Origin: Nostoc sp. CHAB 5715
GTDB taxonomy: Bacteria; Cyanobacteriota; Cyanobacteriia; Cyanobacteriales; Nostocaceae
Reading direction: 5' to 3'
Length of the DNA: 7,479 nucleotides
NCBI RefSeq assembly: GCF_020829685.1
Contig: NZ_JAIVFR010000300.1
Span: forward strand, 1 to 7,479
Shown piece after piece: positions 1-6,195 of the stretch. Below the pieces are notes generated by a model that was not told the origin of the DNA, searched no databases, and saw only the letters and a list, made by a program, of their open reading frames with translations. The position numbers were made by a program, and so were the translations under genes. Position 1 is the first letter of the stretch. The number at the start of each line of letters is the position of its first letter.

Positions 1-2037
1 CAAACCTAAGTTATAAACTTTGGAACTATTGCTATCAGGATCACCGTTGTAAAAAGGATTACTTGATAAGCCTTGACCAGTAATCGCATCAATCCGCAGC
101 ATCTTGCCGGACAGATTATTGACATCCTGGACGCGAATTCCTCGCGGATCTATCCCATTGTAGGAAGTGCCATCTCCTAAGCTCACAAACAGAGAACCAT
201 CTGTGCCAAAGCGCACAGAACCAACTGAGTGAGATTCACTATCGGTGGCTATAAAATTTTGGACATTTTGGACTTTATCGAGATTATTGAGATAATCCTC
301 TAAGCTGGTAAACGGCTTACCAGTATGTTTGTTGAGAATTCCTGATGGTGCCAAGCCAAGTGAGACATTTGTACTATTTCTATCTGGGTGGCTAATATTC
401 TCCCAAGTGCCATTAGTACCCAGTAGCACAACTTCACTGCCAGCAATAGCAGTAGTGTAATTAGTGTTGGGGTCAGCTTCTATCCTAATTAGCCGTGCAG
501 TCCGATTTCCATTGCGATCGGGATTGTCTAATGTGCTATTGGGGTTGTTTTTAGGGTTGTTTGGATTGGTTTCTGGTGGATCGTAGGTATACAAGAGGTA
601 AACGAAGTTTTTGGGGTTTGTGGCTTTGCCAAAATCTGGATGTACGGCAATGCCTAAAAGACCGCGATCGCGTGTATCATTGACTTGTCCTGAAATATCG
701 ATAAATGGTGTTGATAATAAAGTGCCGTTGTTCAAGACTCGCACTACCCCATTTTTTTGGGCAATGAACATGCGCTTACCATCAGATGTCCAGTCGAAAG
801 CTGTGGGTTGATTCAAACCAGAAGCTACTGTCTCTAAAGCAAAGTTACCAATGTCATCATCAATAATACTGATAGTTGTCTGTTGAGTATTTAGTTGCAC
901 TCCAACTGCGTTGCTAAACTTCAAAGTAAATGTTTCATTTACCTCCTCAACGGTGTCATTTTTAAGGACGATAGAAATGGTCTTGCTGGCTTGTCCTGCT
1001 GCAAAGGACAAGGTTCCAGATGAAGCGTGGTAGTCAGATCCAGCTTTAGCAGTCCCATCGTCAGTTGTGTAGTCCAGGCTAGCAGCCCCCGAAGTATTAC
1101 CCCGTGTAACTGTCACCGTAGCAGTACCGTCATCCTCATTAATTACTGGCTGAGTGAAATGGAGGCTAGAGCGATCGTTATCTTGAATCGTAATTCCGAT
1201 AGTTCTTTGGAGTCCTAGTGTAGCCCCCTCTGCCTGATCGATGACAAAACTAAAGGTTTCATCTGTTTCTAGTAAAGAATTGTCATTGACCGGAATGGAT
1301 ATATGTCTGCTGCTTTGTCCTGCCGCAAAAATAAGTGTTCCAGCGCTTTCGGTGCCTTCACTTCCGTAGTCAAATCCTGCTGTGGCAGTACCAGCTATGG
1401 TTGCATACTTGATTGAAGATGTGCTGCTTAAATCACCAGTTCTCAACAAAGTTATGGTAACACTACCAGCGCCTTCGTTGACTGTCATGGAAGATGATCC
1501 TAATGTGATAGCGGTCTGAATAGCTGGTGAATATAGTTGTGACTGAGGAATGATTTCTTTGGTCTGAGAGGAACTTGACCAAGACAGTCGAGAAACGGCA
1601 TCGCGTGTATTTTCGTAGTACTCAAGTTTAATATCGTACTTTTGACCTGCAACCAGTGCGATCGCGCCACTGTATTCTTTGGCAGATTGATCGACAAACT
1701 TATTGATGAGTAGTTGATTATTGACCCACAGTCGCACACCATCATCACTACTGGTGTAGAAGTTGTAATTCTCGCTGTATTTGGCTTCTACCTGACCTGT
1801 CCAACGCACTGAGAAGGTATCTGCACCGATGGATGGATCTGGAGAATTACGACCCCAGTTAAAGTTGACTGTTGAATCTGTGCGAGTTTGCTTCAAGTTA
1901 GTGAAGTCGATGTTGTCGTAGTACTCTGCTTTGAGTCCATCTCCTTGAGATAGCACACGATCAATGCTTTGTAGAGGTGATTGAGGACTTATTGGACTTA
2001 GAGATGTTGACAACTGTTGATTTTGTGAATCAGTCAT
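1..2037 (-). CDS. PA14 / Calx-beta / glucose-sorbosone dehydrogenase modular protein (C-terminus beyond window)
   Basis: The minus strand is open from ATG 2035-2037 to base 1, giving 679 residues with no stop. Residues 1-30 are a Ser/Gln-rich leader with no signal peptide. Residues about 32-170 form a PA14 domain (GLKAEYYDN at 35-42, SSDDGVRLWVNN at 96-107), a fold often used for carbohydrate binding. Two Calx-beta modules follow: about 178-288 (VNEGAGSVTITL, ending IQDND) and about 291-395 (NEDDGTATVTVTRG, ending IIDDD); the acidic ends are typical calcium-binding positions. From about 397 the chain is a glucose/sorbosone dehydrogenase-type beta-propeller: GLNQPTAFDW at 407-416, RGLLGIAVHPDF at 458-469, and SVRFGTDGSLFVSLGDG at 607-623 with His603 just before it, probably the active-site His. 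The sequence stops at KVYNLGL, where this family usually continues RNPFR. Relatives are PQQ-dependent sugar dehydrogenases. The lack of a signal peptide suggests either export through a C-terminal signal (type I, inferred) or a cytoplasmic location. A GAGG ribosome site (2049-2052) lies 11 bases before the ATG. HIP1 sites occur at 664 and 1658. The family call is firm; substrate and cofactor are not shown. Confidence 0.9.
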   Translation of the reverse strand, partial: MTDSQNQQLSTSLSPISPQSPLQSIDRVLSQGDGLKAEYYDNIDFTNLKQTRTDSTVNFNWGRNSPDPSIGADTFSVRWTGQVEAKYSENYNFYTSSDDGVRLWVNNQLLINKFVDQSAKEYSGAIALVAGQKYDIKLEYYENTRDAVSRLSWSSSSQTKEIIPQSQLYSPAIQTAITLGSSSMTVNEGAGSVTITLLRTGDLSSTSSIKYATIAGTATAGFDYGSEGTESAGTLIFAAGQSSRHISIPVNDNSLLETDETFSFVIDQAEGATLGLQRTIGITIQDNDRSSLHFTQPVINEDDGTATVTVTRGNTSGAASLDYTTDDGTAKAGSDYHASSGTLSFAAGQASKTISIVLKNDTVEEVNETFTLKFSNAVGVQLNTQQTTISIIDDDIGNFALETVASGLNQPTAFDWTSDGKRMFIAQKNGVVRVLNNGTLLSTPFIDISGQVNDTRDRGLLGIAVHPDFGKATNPKNFVYLLYTYDPPETNPNNPKNNPNSTLDNPDRNGNRTARLIRIEADPNTNYTTAIAGSEVVLLGTNGTWENISHPDRNSTNVSLGLAPSGILNKHTGKPFTSLEDYLNNLDKVQNVQNFIATDSESHSVGSVRFGTDGSLFVSLGDGTSYNGIDPRGIRVQDVNNLSGKMLRIDAITGQGLSSNPFYNGDPDSNSSKVYNLGL

Positions 2038-2119
2038 TGAGATATATGCCTCACAATAGTACTAAAAGTAATTCCATAATCAATGTTCTAGAATCAGTTT
2101 TCTATTGAATCTTTTTCAG

Positions 2120-2146
2120 AAAATATGTAACACTTTTAGTTGTCAA
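2120..2146 (-). promoter_or_regulatory. candidate promoter of the PA14/GSDH gene
   Basis: On the minus strand a perfect TTGACA (-35; 2146 to 2141) is followed after 15 bases by TATTTT (-10; 2125 to 2120). This would start transcription near 2113 and leave a leader of about 75 bases before the ATG at 2037. The spacing is shorter than the usual 17 and the surroundings are AT-rich, so this is only a candidate. Confidence 0.3.
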
Positions 2147-2293
2147 TATATTAACAAAAAAGAATAATTAGCTGATTACCAATGTTTGTTGATGTTATTT
2201 AATTTAATTGCTCATACAACTTTTTTATGTCTACTCTTTTGCTAATTTGCTTTACTATTATCTATGCTATGACTATTTGGTTCTAGACATAAA

Positions 2294-2410
2294 CCGCCCA
2301 AAACTAAAGTTACTCTTTGATAGCTAAAGTTCGTAAAAACGGACTATAACCTTTTCTCAGTCGCCTTTAGACGACTTTGGCTATTAGACTCAGAATTCAT
2401 TCTGAGGCGG
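2294..2410. repeat. imperfect inverted repeat of two hairpin-bearing 52 bp arms
   Basis: The plus strand from 2294 to 2345 and the minus strand from 2410 to 2359 align without gaps over 52 bases with 30 identities. The shared parts are CCGCC at the outer ends and an ATAGCYAAAGT block before the inner hairpin. Each arm ends inward in a 7 bp stem with a 4 base loop: AGTTCGT/ACGGACT (2328-2345, one G-T pair) and AGTCGCC/GACGACT (2359-2376, pairing fully through one G-U only when read on the minus strand). The right arm also has a perfect stem CTCAGAA/TTCTGAG (2389-2406). Just outside lies GGGCTA/TAGCCC (2409-2433). The stems persist while their bases differ, so structure seems to be what is kept. 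It could be a worn miniature transposable element or a hairpin repeat family; no transposase gene is present. Confidence 0.5.
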
Positions 2411-3019
2411 GCTAGATGAGAATGAAATAGCCCTGCTATCTATGCTGTTTATTTGTATCAACCTTAAAAGAAAACAGTATGAAGTTATATACCTTGCTTT
2501 ATCTTTTTTAAAAGCAGATATATTTTAAGTAGCTAAACTAATATCTTTACATATTATTATTTAAGTATTTTTATGGAATCAATTAATTTACTATTTGACA
2601 ATAGTTCAGGTGTTATGTCTATCTTCTTTATGGAACTTTGTTTAAATATTCACATTGATATATCTTTTGTAAAGGAATATCAAATTTTTGATGAGTTTTA
2701 AATAAAAATTACTAATATAAAGGATGAACTTGATGTTTTTATTTACATAGTTATTAATTGCATGAAAATTGGATAAAAAAGATTTTTAATATTTAAAGAT
2801 TTGAAAAAGTATTATTTATCTATGCTTCATCTTGAGTGTCAATTCATATCTTTGTTAAAAGGTTCAACAGAGCATAGTATTAACAAGCAAGTAAGCGAAG
2901 CGAAAAGTTTTGCAAAAGCCTCACCAGTCATGTATTTAAGCTAGGGAACACAATCTGCTGGAATTAAGAGATTATCGTACTTTTCGAGTAAACCTATTGT
3001 CGGTGAACTATCCAGCGAA

Positions 3020-3095
3020 TAGTTACGCGACAACTTCTCGACAAGACGCTTTGCATGGCACGATCGCCTACGGGGTGCGCTGAACGTAAGGAATT
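3020..3095. repeat. fragments resembling Nostoc interspersed repeats
   Basis: The stretch contains GTTACGCGACAACTTCTCGA, then AAGACGCTTTGC, then ACGATCGCCTACGGGGTGCG. These resemble mosaic repeats common between genes in Nostoc genomes, with degenerate HIP1-like cores (ACGATCGC). I recognise the style from general knowledge; copy number cannot be seen within this window. Confidence 0.4.
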
Positions 3096-3126
3096 ATCAG
3101 CATCTGAAACCCTGATTATTTATTTA

Positions 3127-3155
3127 TTTACAAAAGTTTTCAATTTATTTAAAGT
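3127..3155 (+). promoter_or_regulatory. weak candidate promoter for mgtE
   Basis: TTTACA (3127-3132) and TAAAGT (3150-3155) are 17 bases apart, giving an expected start near 3162 and a leader of about 84 bases that would hold the whole stem at 3187-3242. The -10 matches the consensus at four of six positions in an AT-rich region, so the support is weak. Confidence 0.22.
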
Positions 3156-3186
3156 CAGAAAATCACAAGTTTAACGCTGCACATTC

Positions 3187-3242
3187 CCACTTTCCCCTAG
3201 ACTAAGGGCAGCAACCTTGTTCAAACTGGCTGAGGAAAGTGG
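3187..3242 (+). promoter_or_regulatory. mgtE leader stem covering the ribosome binding site
   Basis: CCACTTTCC (3187-3195) is the exact reverse complement of GGAAAGTGG (3234-3242). The right half overlaps AGGAAAG (3233-3239), the only good Shine-Dalgarno sequence, and ends three bases before the TTG start at 3246. If formed in the mRNA, the stem would hide the ribosome site. A competing small stem, CCCCTA with TAAGGG (3194-3207, one C-A mismatch), uses the last two C's of the left half, so the two structures exclude each other. This suggests a translational switch. I see no match to the known M-box magnesium riboswitch, which is far longer and more conserved. The pairing is seen directly; the regulation is inferred. 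Confidence 0.5.
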
Positions 3243-3245
3243 ACT

Positions 3246-4646
3246 TTGACTGAGACAAACAATTTAAACTCTACCATCCAGAATGTCTCACGCAAGGAAT
3301 TGCGAGACTTAGTGCGGACTCAGCTGCAAATGCTCCTTGAAACAGGAGACTTGCAGGGAGCAAAAGCTATTCTCGTACCTGTGCAGCCTGCGGATATTGC
3401 CGAGGCGATTGAGGGTTTGCCAGAAGCGATGCACGCTTTGGCTTTTCGCTTGCTTTCTAAGGATGAGGCTATCGAGGTTTATGAATATCTCGACTACAGT
3501 GTTCAAGAAAGGTTAATTGAGGAACTTAAAAGCCAGGAAGTCCGCGATATTGTCGATCAAATGTCGCCGGATGACCGAGCTAGATTATTTGATGAATTAC
3601 CTGCAAAAGTCGTGAATCGTCTGCTAGAACAACTGAGTCCAGCAGAACGCCAAGCTACAGCCCAACTATTGGGTTATGAAGCTGATACTGCTGGGCGAAT
3701 CATGACGCTAGAGTTAATCTCGCTGAAAGAAAACTTTACAGTATCTCAAGCCCTAGAGCGAATTCGCAACTTAGCTAATGCTAGTGAGATGATTTATTAT
3801 CTTTATGTCATGGATGCAGAAAGGCGCTTAACGGGGATTGTATCGTTGCGGGAGTTGGTGACTTCTCAGCCTGAGCAAATTATTGGCGAAATTATGACGC
3901 GTGATGTGGTGTTTGTCCACACTGATACAGACCAAGAAGAAGTTGCCAGATTAATCCAAAGATATGACTTTCTGGCTGTGCCTGTGGTGGATCGAGAACA
4001 GCGTCTAGTAGGTATTGTCACCGTGGATGATGTGATTGATATTCTGCAACAGGAAACCACCGAAGATATCTACGCCTTGGGTGGTGGTGTGCAGTCGGGG
4101 GGCGACAACTATTTTCAGATGAATTTACTGGAAATTGCTCGAAAGCGGGTTGTATGGTTGTTGGTTTTACTTATAACTAATACCATTACAGGAACAATTA
4201 TTAAGTCGCAAGAGGATATATTGGCAAAAGTAGTGACATTGACAGCATTTATCCCCTTGTTGACTGGTACTGGTGGTAACGTAGGTGCTCAGTCTTCCAC
4301 AGTGGTGATTCGCGGGATGAATACCGATGAAATCCGATCGCTTGGTGCATTGCAGGTAATTGCCCGGGAGGCGATTGCAGGGGCATTATTGGGAGGAATG
4401 TTAGGTACGATCGCTACTATCTGGGCTTATTTTCTGCAAGGACGATTAGAAGTAGCGATCGCTGTTGGCAGTAGTCTAGTAGCTATTTCTCTTTTAGCCT
4501 CTATCTCCGGTTCAGCACTGCCGTTTCTATTTCGCTATCTCCGTTTAGATCCGGCATTAATGTCAGCACCATTCATTACTACAGCAGTTGATGTCGTGGG
4601 CGTTTTGATTTACTTCAATTTGGCACGGGTAATTTTAAACTTATGA
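3246..4646 (+). CDS. mgtE: magnesium transporter MgtE
   Basis: A 466-residue inner-membrane Mg2+ channel/transporter of normal length for the family. Domains: MgtE N domain, a helical superhelix, about 30-142 (DQMSPDDRARLFDELPAKVV at 104-123); CBS 1 about 150-206 and CBS 2 about 215-270 (GEIMTRDVVFV; VGIVTVDDVIDIL), the pair that senses cytosolic Mg2+ in characterised MgtE; a connecting helix about 272-300; then five hydrophobic segments at roughly 301-320, 328-348, 370-395, 402-428 and 438-463. Signature pore motifs are PLLTGTGGNVGAQSS (337-351) and LDPALMSAPFITTAVDVVG (434-452); Asp449 corresponds to the conserved pore Asp. The TTG start is favoured because an in-frame TGA (3231-3233) lies just upstream, AGGAAAG is well placed, and the next ATG (3330) would remove the first 28 residues, through the start of the N domain. 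Residue 155 is Leu in RIMTLE, where relatives usually have Pro (one base change). One HIP1 site is at 4455. No partner gene is adjacent; heptad repeats begin 5 bases after the stop. Confidence 0.96.
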   Translation: MTETNNLNSTIQNVSRKELRDLVRTQLQMLLETGDLQGAKAILVPVQPADIAEAIEGLPEAMHALAFRLLSKDEAIEVYEYLDYSVQERLIEELKSQEVRDIVDQMSPDDRARLFDELPAKVVNRLLEQLSPAERQATAQLLGYEADTAGRIMTLELISLKENFTVSQALERIRNLANASEMIYYLYVMDAERRLTGIVSLRELVTSQPEQIIGEIMTRDVVFVHTDTDQEEVARLIQRYDFLAVPVVDREQRLVGIVTVDDVIDILQQETTEDIYALGGGVQSGGDNYFQMNLLEIARKRVVWLLVLLITNTITGTIIKSQEDILAKVVTLTAFIPLLTGTGGNVGAQSSTVVIRGMNTDEIRSLGALQVIAREAIAGALLGGMLGTIATIWAYFLQGRLEVAIAVGSSLVAISLLASISGSALPFLFRYLRLDPALMSAPFITTAVDVVGVLIYFNLARVILNL

Positions 4647-4651
4647 AAAGA

Positions 4652-4707
4652 GTCATTGGTCATTGGTTATTGGTTATTGGTCATTGGTCATTAGTCATTG
4701 GTCATTA
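4652..4707. repeat. STRR heptad array, 8 x GTCATTR
   Basis: Eight contiguous heptamers start five bases after the mgtE stop: GTCATTG twice, GTTATTG twice, then GTCATTG, GTCATTA, GTCATTG and GTCATTA. This matches the short tandemly repeated repetitive sequences described in heterocystous cyanobacteria. It lies in the 3' untranslated region of mgtE. Confidence 0.9.
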
Positions 4708-4722
4708 GTGAATAACACACTA

Positions 4723-4750
4723 CAAATGACAAAGGACAAAGGACAAATGA
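4723..4750. repeat. STRR heptad array, 4 x CAAAKGA
   Basis: Four contiguous heptamers: CAAATGA, CAAAGGA, CAAAGGA, CAAATGA. Their AAATGAC phase can pair with the GTCATT units of the preceding array (six of seven positions), so mgtE mRNA could fold into a long imperfect 3' hairpin. Read on the minus strand, the array begins 12 bases after the stop of the 85-residue gene. No separate intrinsic terminator is visible between mgtE and that gene. Confidence 0.85.
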
Positions 4751-4762
4751 CTAACTTAACTT

Positions 4763-5020
4763 TTACAATTCTGATTCCGTATCTGGAGCAACAATTTCGC
4801 CAGTACCCAATTGCAGGATCAAGTCCTGCTCAGTAATCAATCCACTAAGTTCTTTTACTTGTAAATTCATTTCTTCACAAGCTTGTCTTAGTTCTTGTGC
4901 AAATTTGTTGAGGTCTTGACCATAGCCACATTGATAAGCAGCAGTTTCAATTCCTTGCTTGGCATTTGCTCTAGCACAATCTACTAGTTCCGTGCCATGC
5001 AGTGGTGTAGGAGATGCCAT
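4763..5020 (-). CDS. conserved-looking small protein of unknown function (85 aa)
   Basis: I do not recognise a named family. The product is 85 residues and acidic, without a signal peptide or membrane segment, so probably cytosolic. Residues 10-34 (TELVDCARANAKQGIETAAY, then QCGYG) look like a helix with a conserved feel. Residues 36-66 are a second predicted amphipathic helix (LNKFAQELRQACEEMNLQVK). The tail after 72 is short and probably flexible. Three cysteines (15, 31, 48) are spaced 16-17 residues apart but do not form a metal-site motif. The ATG at 5018-5020 is preceded in frame by TAA in its upstream region, which fixes the upper limit; no clear Shine-Dalgarno is seen. Non-repetitive composition and sensible codon use argue for a real gene. 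It is bracketed by heptad arrays and lies between convergent genes, with no functional hint from its neighbours. Confidence 0.75.
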   Translation of the reverse strand: MASPTPLHGTELVDCARANAKQGIETAAYQCGYGQDLNKFAQELRQACEEMNLQVKELSGLITEQDLILQLGTGEIVAPDTESEL

Positions 5021-5116
5021 AGACGTACTTATTATTTCTTAAATGTTTGCTGCTAGATACACTATCAATATTCCCACATTTACTCATCCCTCCAATGGAA
5101 GACCATCAGGGTAGAT

Positions 5117-5214
5117 TCATTTGTCATTTGTCATTTGTCATTTGTCATTTGTCATTTGTCATTTGTCATTTGTCATTTGTCATTTGTCATTTGTCATTTG
5201 TCATTTGTCATTTG
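5117..5214. repeat. 14 perfect tandem copies of TCATTTG
   Basis: Fourteen uninterrupted and identical heptamers cover 98 bases, preceded by GAT and followed by TCTAAG. The unit belongs to the same STRR family as the arrays next to mgtE (on the minus strand CAAATGA, as at 4723 and 4744). Perfect purity over 14 units, against the varied arrays at 4652 and 4723, suggests recent expansion, probably by slippage, so copy number is likely to vary between isolates. Confidence 0.95.
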
Positions 5215-5278
5215 TCTAAGACATACCACGCCCACAAGGGGCGAGGCAAGTACCAAAAACTCTGTATCAATGACCAAT

Positions 5279-5301
5279 ACTTCGACTACGCTCAGTACAA
5301 G
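5279..5301. repeat. interspersed motif within heptad sequence
   Basis: The core TTCGACTACGCTCAGTAC (5281-5298) is a motif I associate with Nostoc intergenic repeats. It sits between one heptad-like TGACCAA (5271-5277) and the array at 5302-5322, as though it interrupts an older heptad array. Copy number elsewhere cannot be judged here. Confidence 0.4.
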
Positions 5302-5322
5302 TGACTAATGACCAATGACTAA
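5302..5322. repeat. STRR heptad array, TGACTAA/TGACCAA/TGACTAA
   Basis: Three contiguous heptamers. Bases 5302-5320 are the reverse complement of 4693-4711 at 18 of 19 positions, so on the SDR sense strand the stop codon is soon followed by the same GTCATTGGTCATTAGT sequence that follows mgtE. Confidence 0.8.
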
Positions 5323-5331
5323 ATTTTTCAC

Positions 5332-6195
5332 TTAACCATTCACAACATCTCCACCATTGACATGTAACACTTGTCCAGAGACATAAGAAGCATCATCAGA
5401 GGCTAAATATACGTAGCTAGGAGCAACTTCTTCTGGTTGTCCGGCTCGTTGCATTGGTACTTGTTTACCAAAAGTTTCAACTTTCTCTTCGGGAAAAGTT
5501 GAGGGAATTAAAGGTGTCCAAATTGGCCCTGGCGCGACAGCATTAACACGAATTCCTTTGGATACTAAATTTTTTGATAAGGAGCGAGTAAAAGCAACGA
5601 TCGCACCTTTTGTAGAGGAATAATCTAGTAACTGTGGATTACCTTTATAAGCTGTTACCGATGTGGTATTGACGATAGAACTGCCTGCTTGTAAATGCTT
5701 GAGTGCAGCCTTAGTCAGAAAAAACATCGAGAATATATTAGTGCGGAAAGTTCGCTCTAGTTGTTCTTTGGTGATTTCTTCGATACTTTCTTTCGGATGT
5801 TGTTCGGCGGCGTTGTTGATGAGAATATCGAGTTTGCCAAACTCACCAACTGTTTGTTGGATAGCTTGCTGACAAAAAGTTTCATCGCCAATATCGCCTG
5901 CAATTGTTACTGCACGACGCCCTTGTTTTTCTACCAATTGTTTTGTTTCTTTGGCATCGTCGTGTTCATTCAGGTAAAGAATCGCCACATCTGCACCTTC
6001 TTTAGCAAATGCGATCGCTACAGCACGACCAATACCACTATCTGCACCCGTAATCAATGCTACTTTATCTTGTAACTTGCCACTACCCCGATATTGGGCA
6101 TCATCTGACTTGGGTTTTGGCGTCATTTCTGATTCAACACCTGGTGTTTCTTGCTGCTGTGGCGGTTGTAATTTTTGCTCTTTTGATTCAGCCAT
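5332..6195 (-). CDS. NAD(P)-dependent short-chain dehydrogenase/reductase, YghA/GSP39 type
   Basis: A complete 287-residue classical SDR. Residues 1-38 are a Gln/Pro/Lys-rich, probably disordered tail, as in the YghA / general stress protein 39 subgroup, and account for the extra length over a 250-residue SDR. Rossmann core: VALITGADSGIGRA (45-58) with the nucleotide-binding TGxxxGxG; Asp101 in AGDIGD; NNAAEQHP (127-134); Asn153; catalytic Ser179, Tyr192 and Lys196 (YSSTK); APGPIWTPL (221-229); and the C-terminal GQVLHVNGGDVVNG. Relatives oxidise or reduce small alcohols, aldehydes or sugars, and several are stress induced; the substrate here cannot be read from sequence. The protein is probably cytosolic. 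All catalytic residues are intact. The ATG start is chosen because the tail matches the subgroup, although no strong ribosome site is seen before it. The gene is convergent with mgtE and ends 9 bases from a heptad array. One HIP1 site is at 6011. Confidence 0.93.
   Translation of the reverse strand: MAESKEQKLQPPQQQETPGVESEMTPKPKSDDAQYRGSGKLQDKVALITGADSGIGRAVAIAFAKEGADVAILYLNEHDDAKETKQLVEKQGRRAVTIAGDIGDETFCQQAIQQTVGEFGKLDILINNAAEQHPKESIEEITKEQLERTFRTNIFSMFFLTKAALKHLQAGSSIVNTTSVTAYKGNPQLLDYSSTKGAIVAFTRSLSKNLVSKGIRVNAVAPGPIWTPLIPSTFPEEKVETFGKQVPMQRAGQPEEVAPSYVYLASDDASYVSGQVLHVNGGDVVNG

Larger units (their letters stand above)
2038..3245. other. 1.2 kb gene-free AT-rich spacer
   Basis: This spacer separates the divergent PA14/GSDH gene (minus) and mgtE (plus). 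No convincing protein gene is visible: the only longer open stretch, about 48 codons from 2940 to 3086, has no ATG and no ribosome site. Contents from left to right: a candidate minus-strand promoter (2120-2146); a cluster of small hairpins (2294-2433); a very AT-rich, featureless part (about 2440-2870); fragments resembling Nostoc interspersed repeats (about 3020-3095); and the mgtE leader (about 3127-3245). Confidence 0.7.
5021..5331. other. repeat-rich spacer between the 85-aa gene and the SDR gene
   Basis: The first 96 bases (5021-5116) are unique sequence and must hold the promoter of the 85-residue gene; no strong -35/-10 pair is seen. Then come the 14-copy heptad array (5117-5214), a small GC hairpin CGCCC/GGGCG (5229-5243) without a T-run, an interspersed motif (5279-5301) and a short opposite-phase heptad array (5302-5322) ending 9 bases before the SDR stop codon. 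The plus-strand open frame across 5047-5304 exists only because the heptamer contains no stop in that direction. Confidence 0.75.

Noticed and set aside
611..1748. Short open frames on both strands within the PA14/GSDH gene (611-811, 1027-1218, 1500-1748)
   Set aside because: All overlap the continuous 679-codon frame, which has clear domain motifs; none has independent support.
2940..3086. Plus-strand open stretch of about 48 codons before mgtE
   Set aside because: No ATG or ribosome site, and its second half consists of interspersed-repeat sequence; it is most likely open by chance.
3156..3245. M-box (ykoK) magnesium riboswitch before mgtE
   Set aside because: The leader is too short and lacks the conserved multi-helix core of that class; only the simple stem at 3187-3242 is supported.
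4652..5214. CRISPR array
   Set aside because: The repeats are contiguous 7-base units with no spacers between them; they are STRR-type tandem repeats.
5047..5304. Plus-strand 85-codon open frame containing a repeated FVICHLS peptide
   Set aside because: The heptamer TCATTTG has no stop in any plus-strand frame, so the array creates an artificial open frame. There is no ribosome site and no non-repetitive protein-like core.
5761..6075. Plus-strand 104-codon open frame opposite the SDR gene
   Set aside because: It lies entirely antisense to a well-conserved SDR core, with Cys/Phe-rich low-quality composition; it is a shadow of the real gene.
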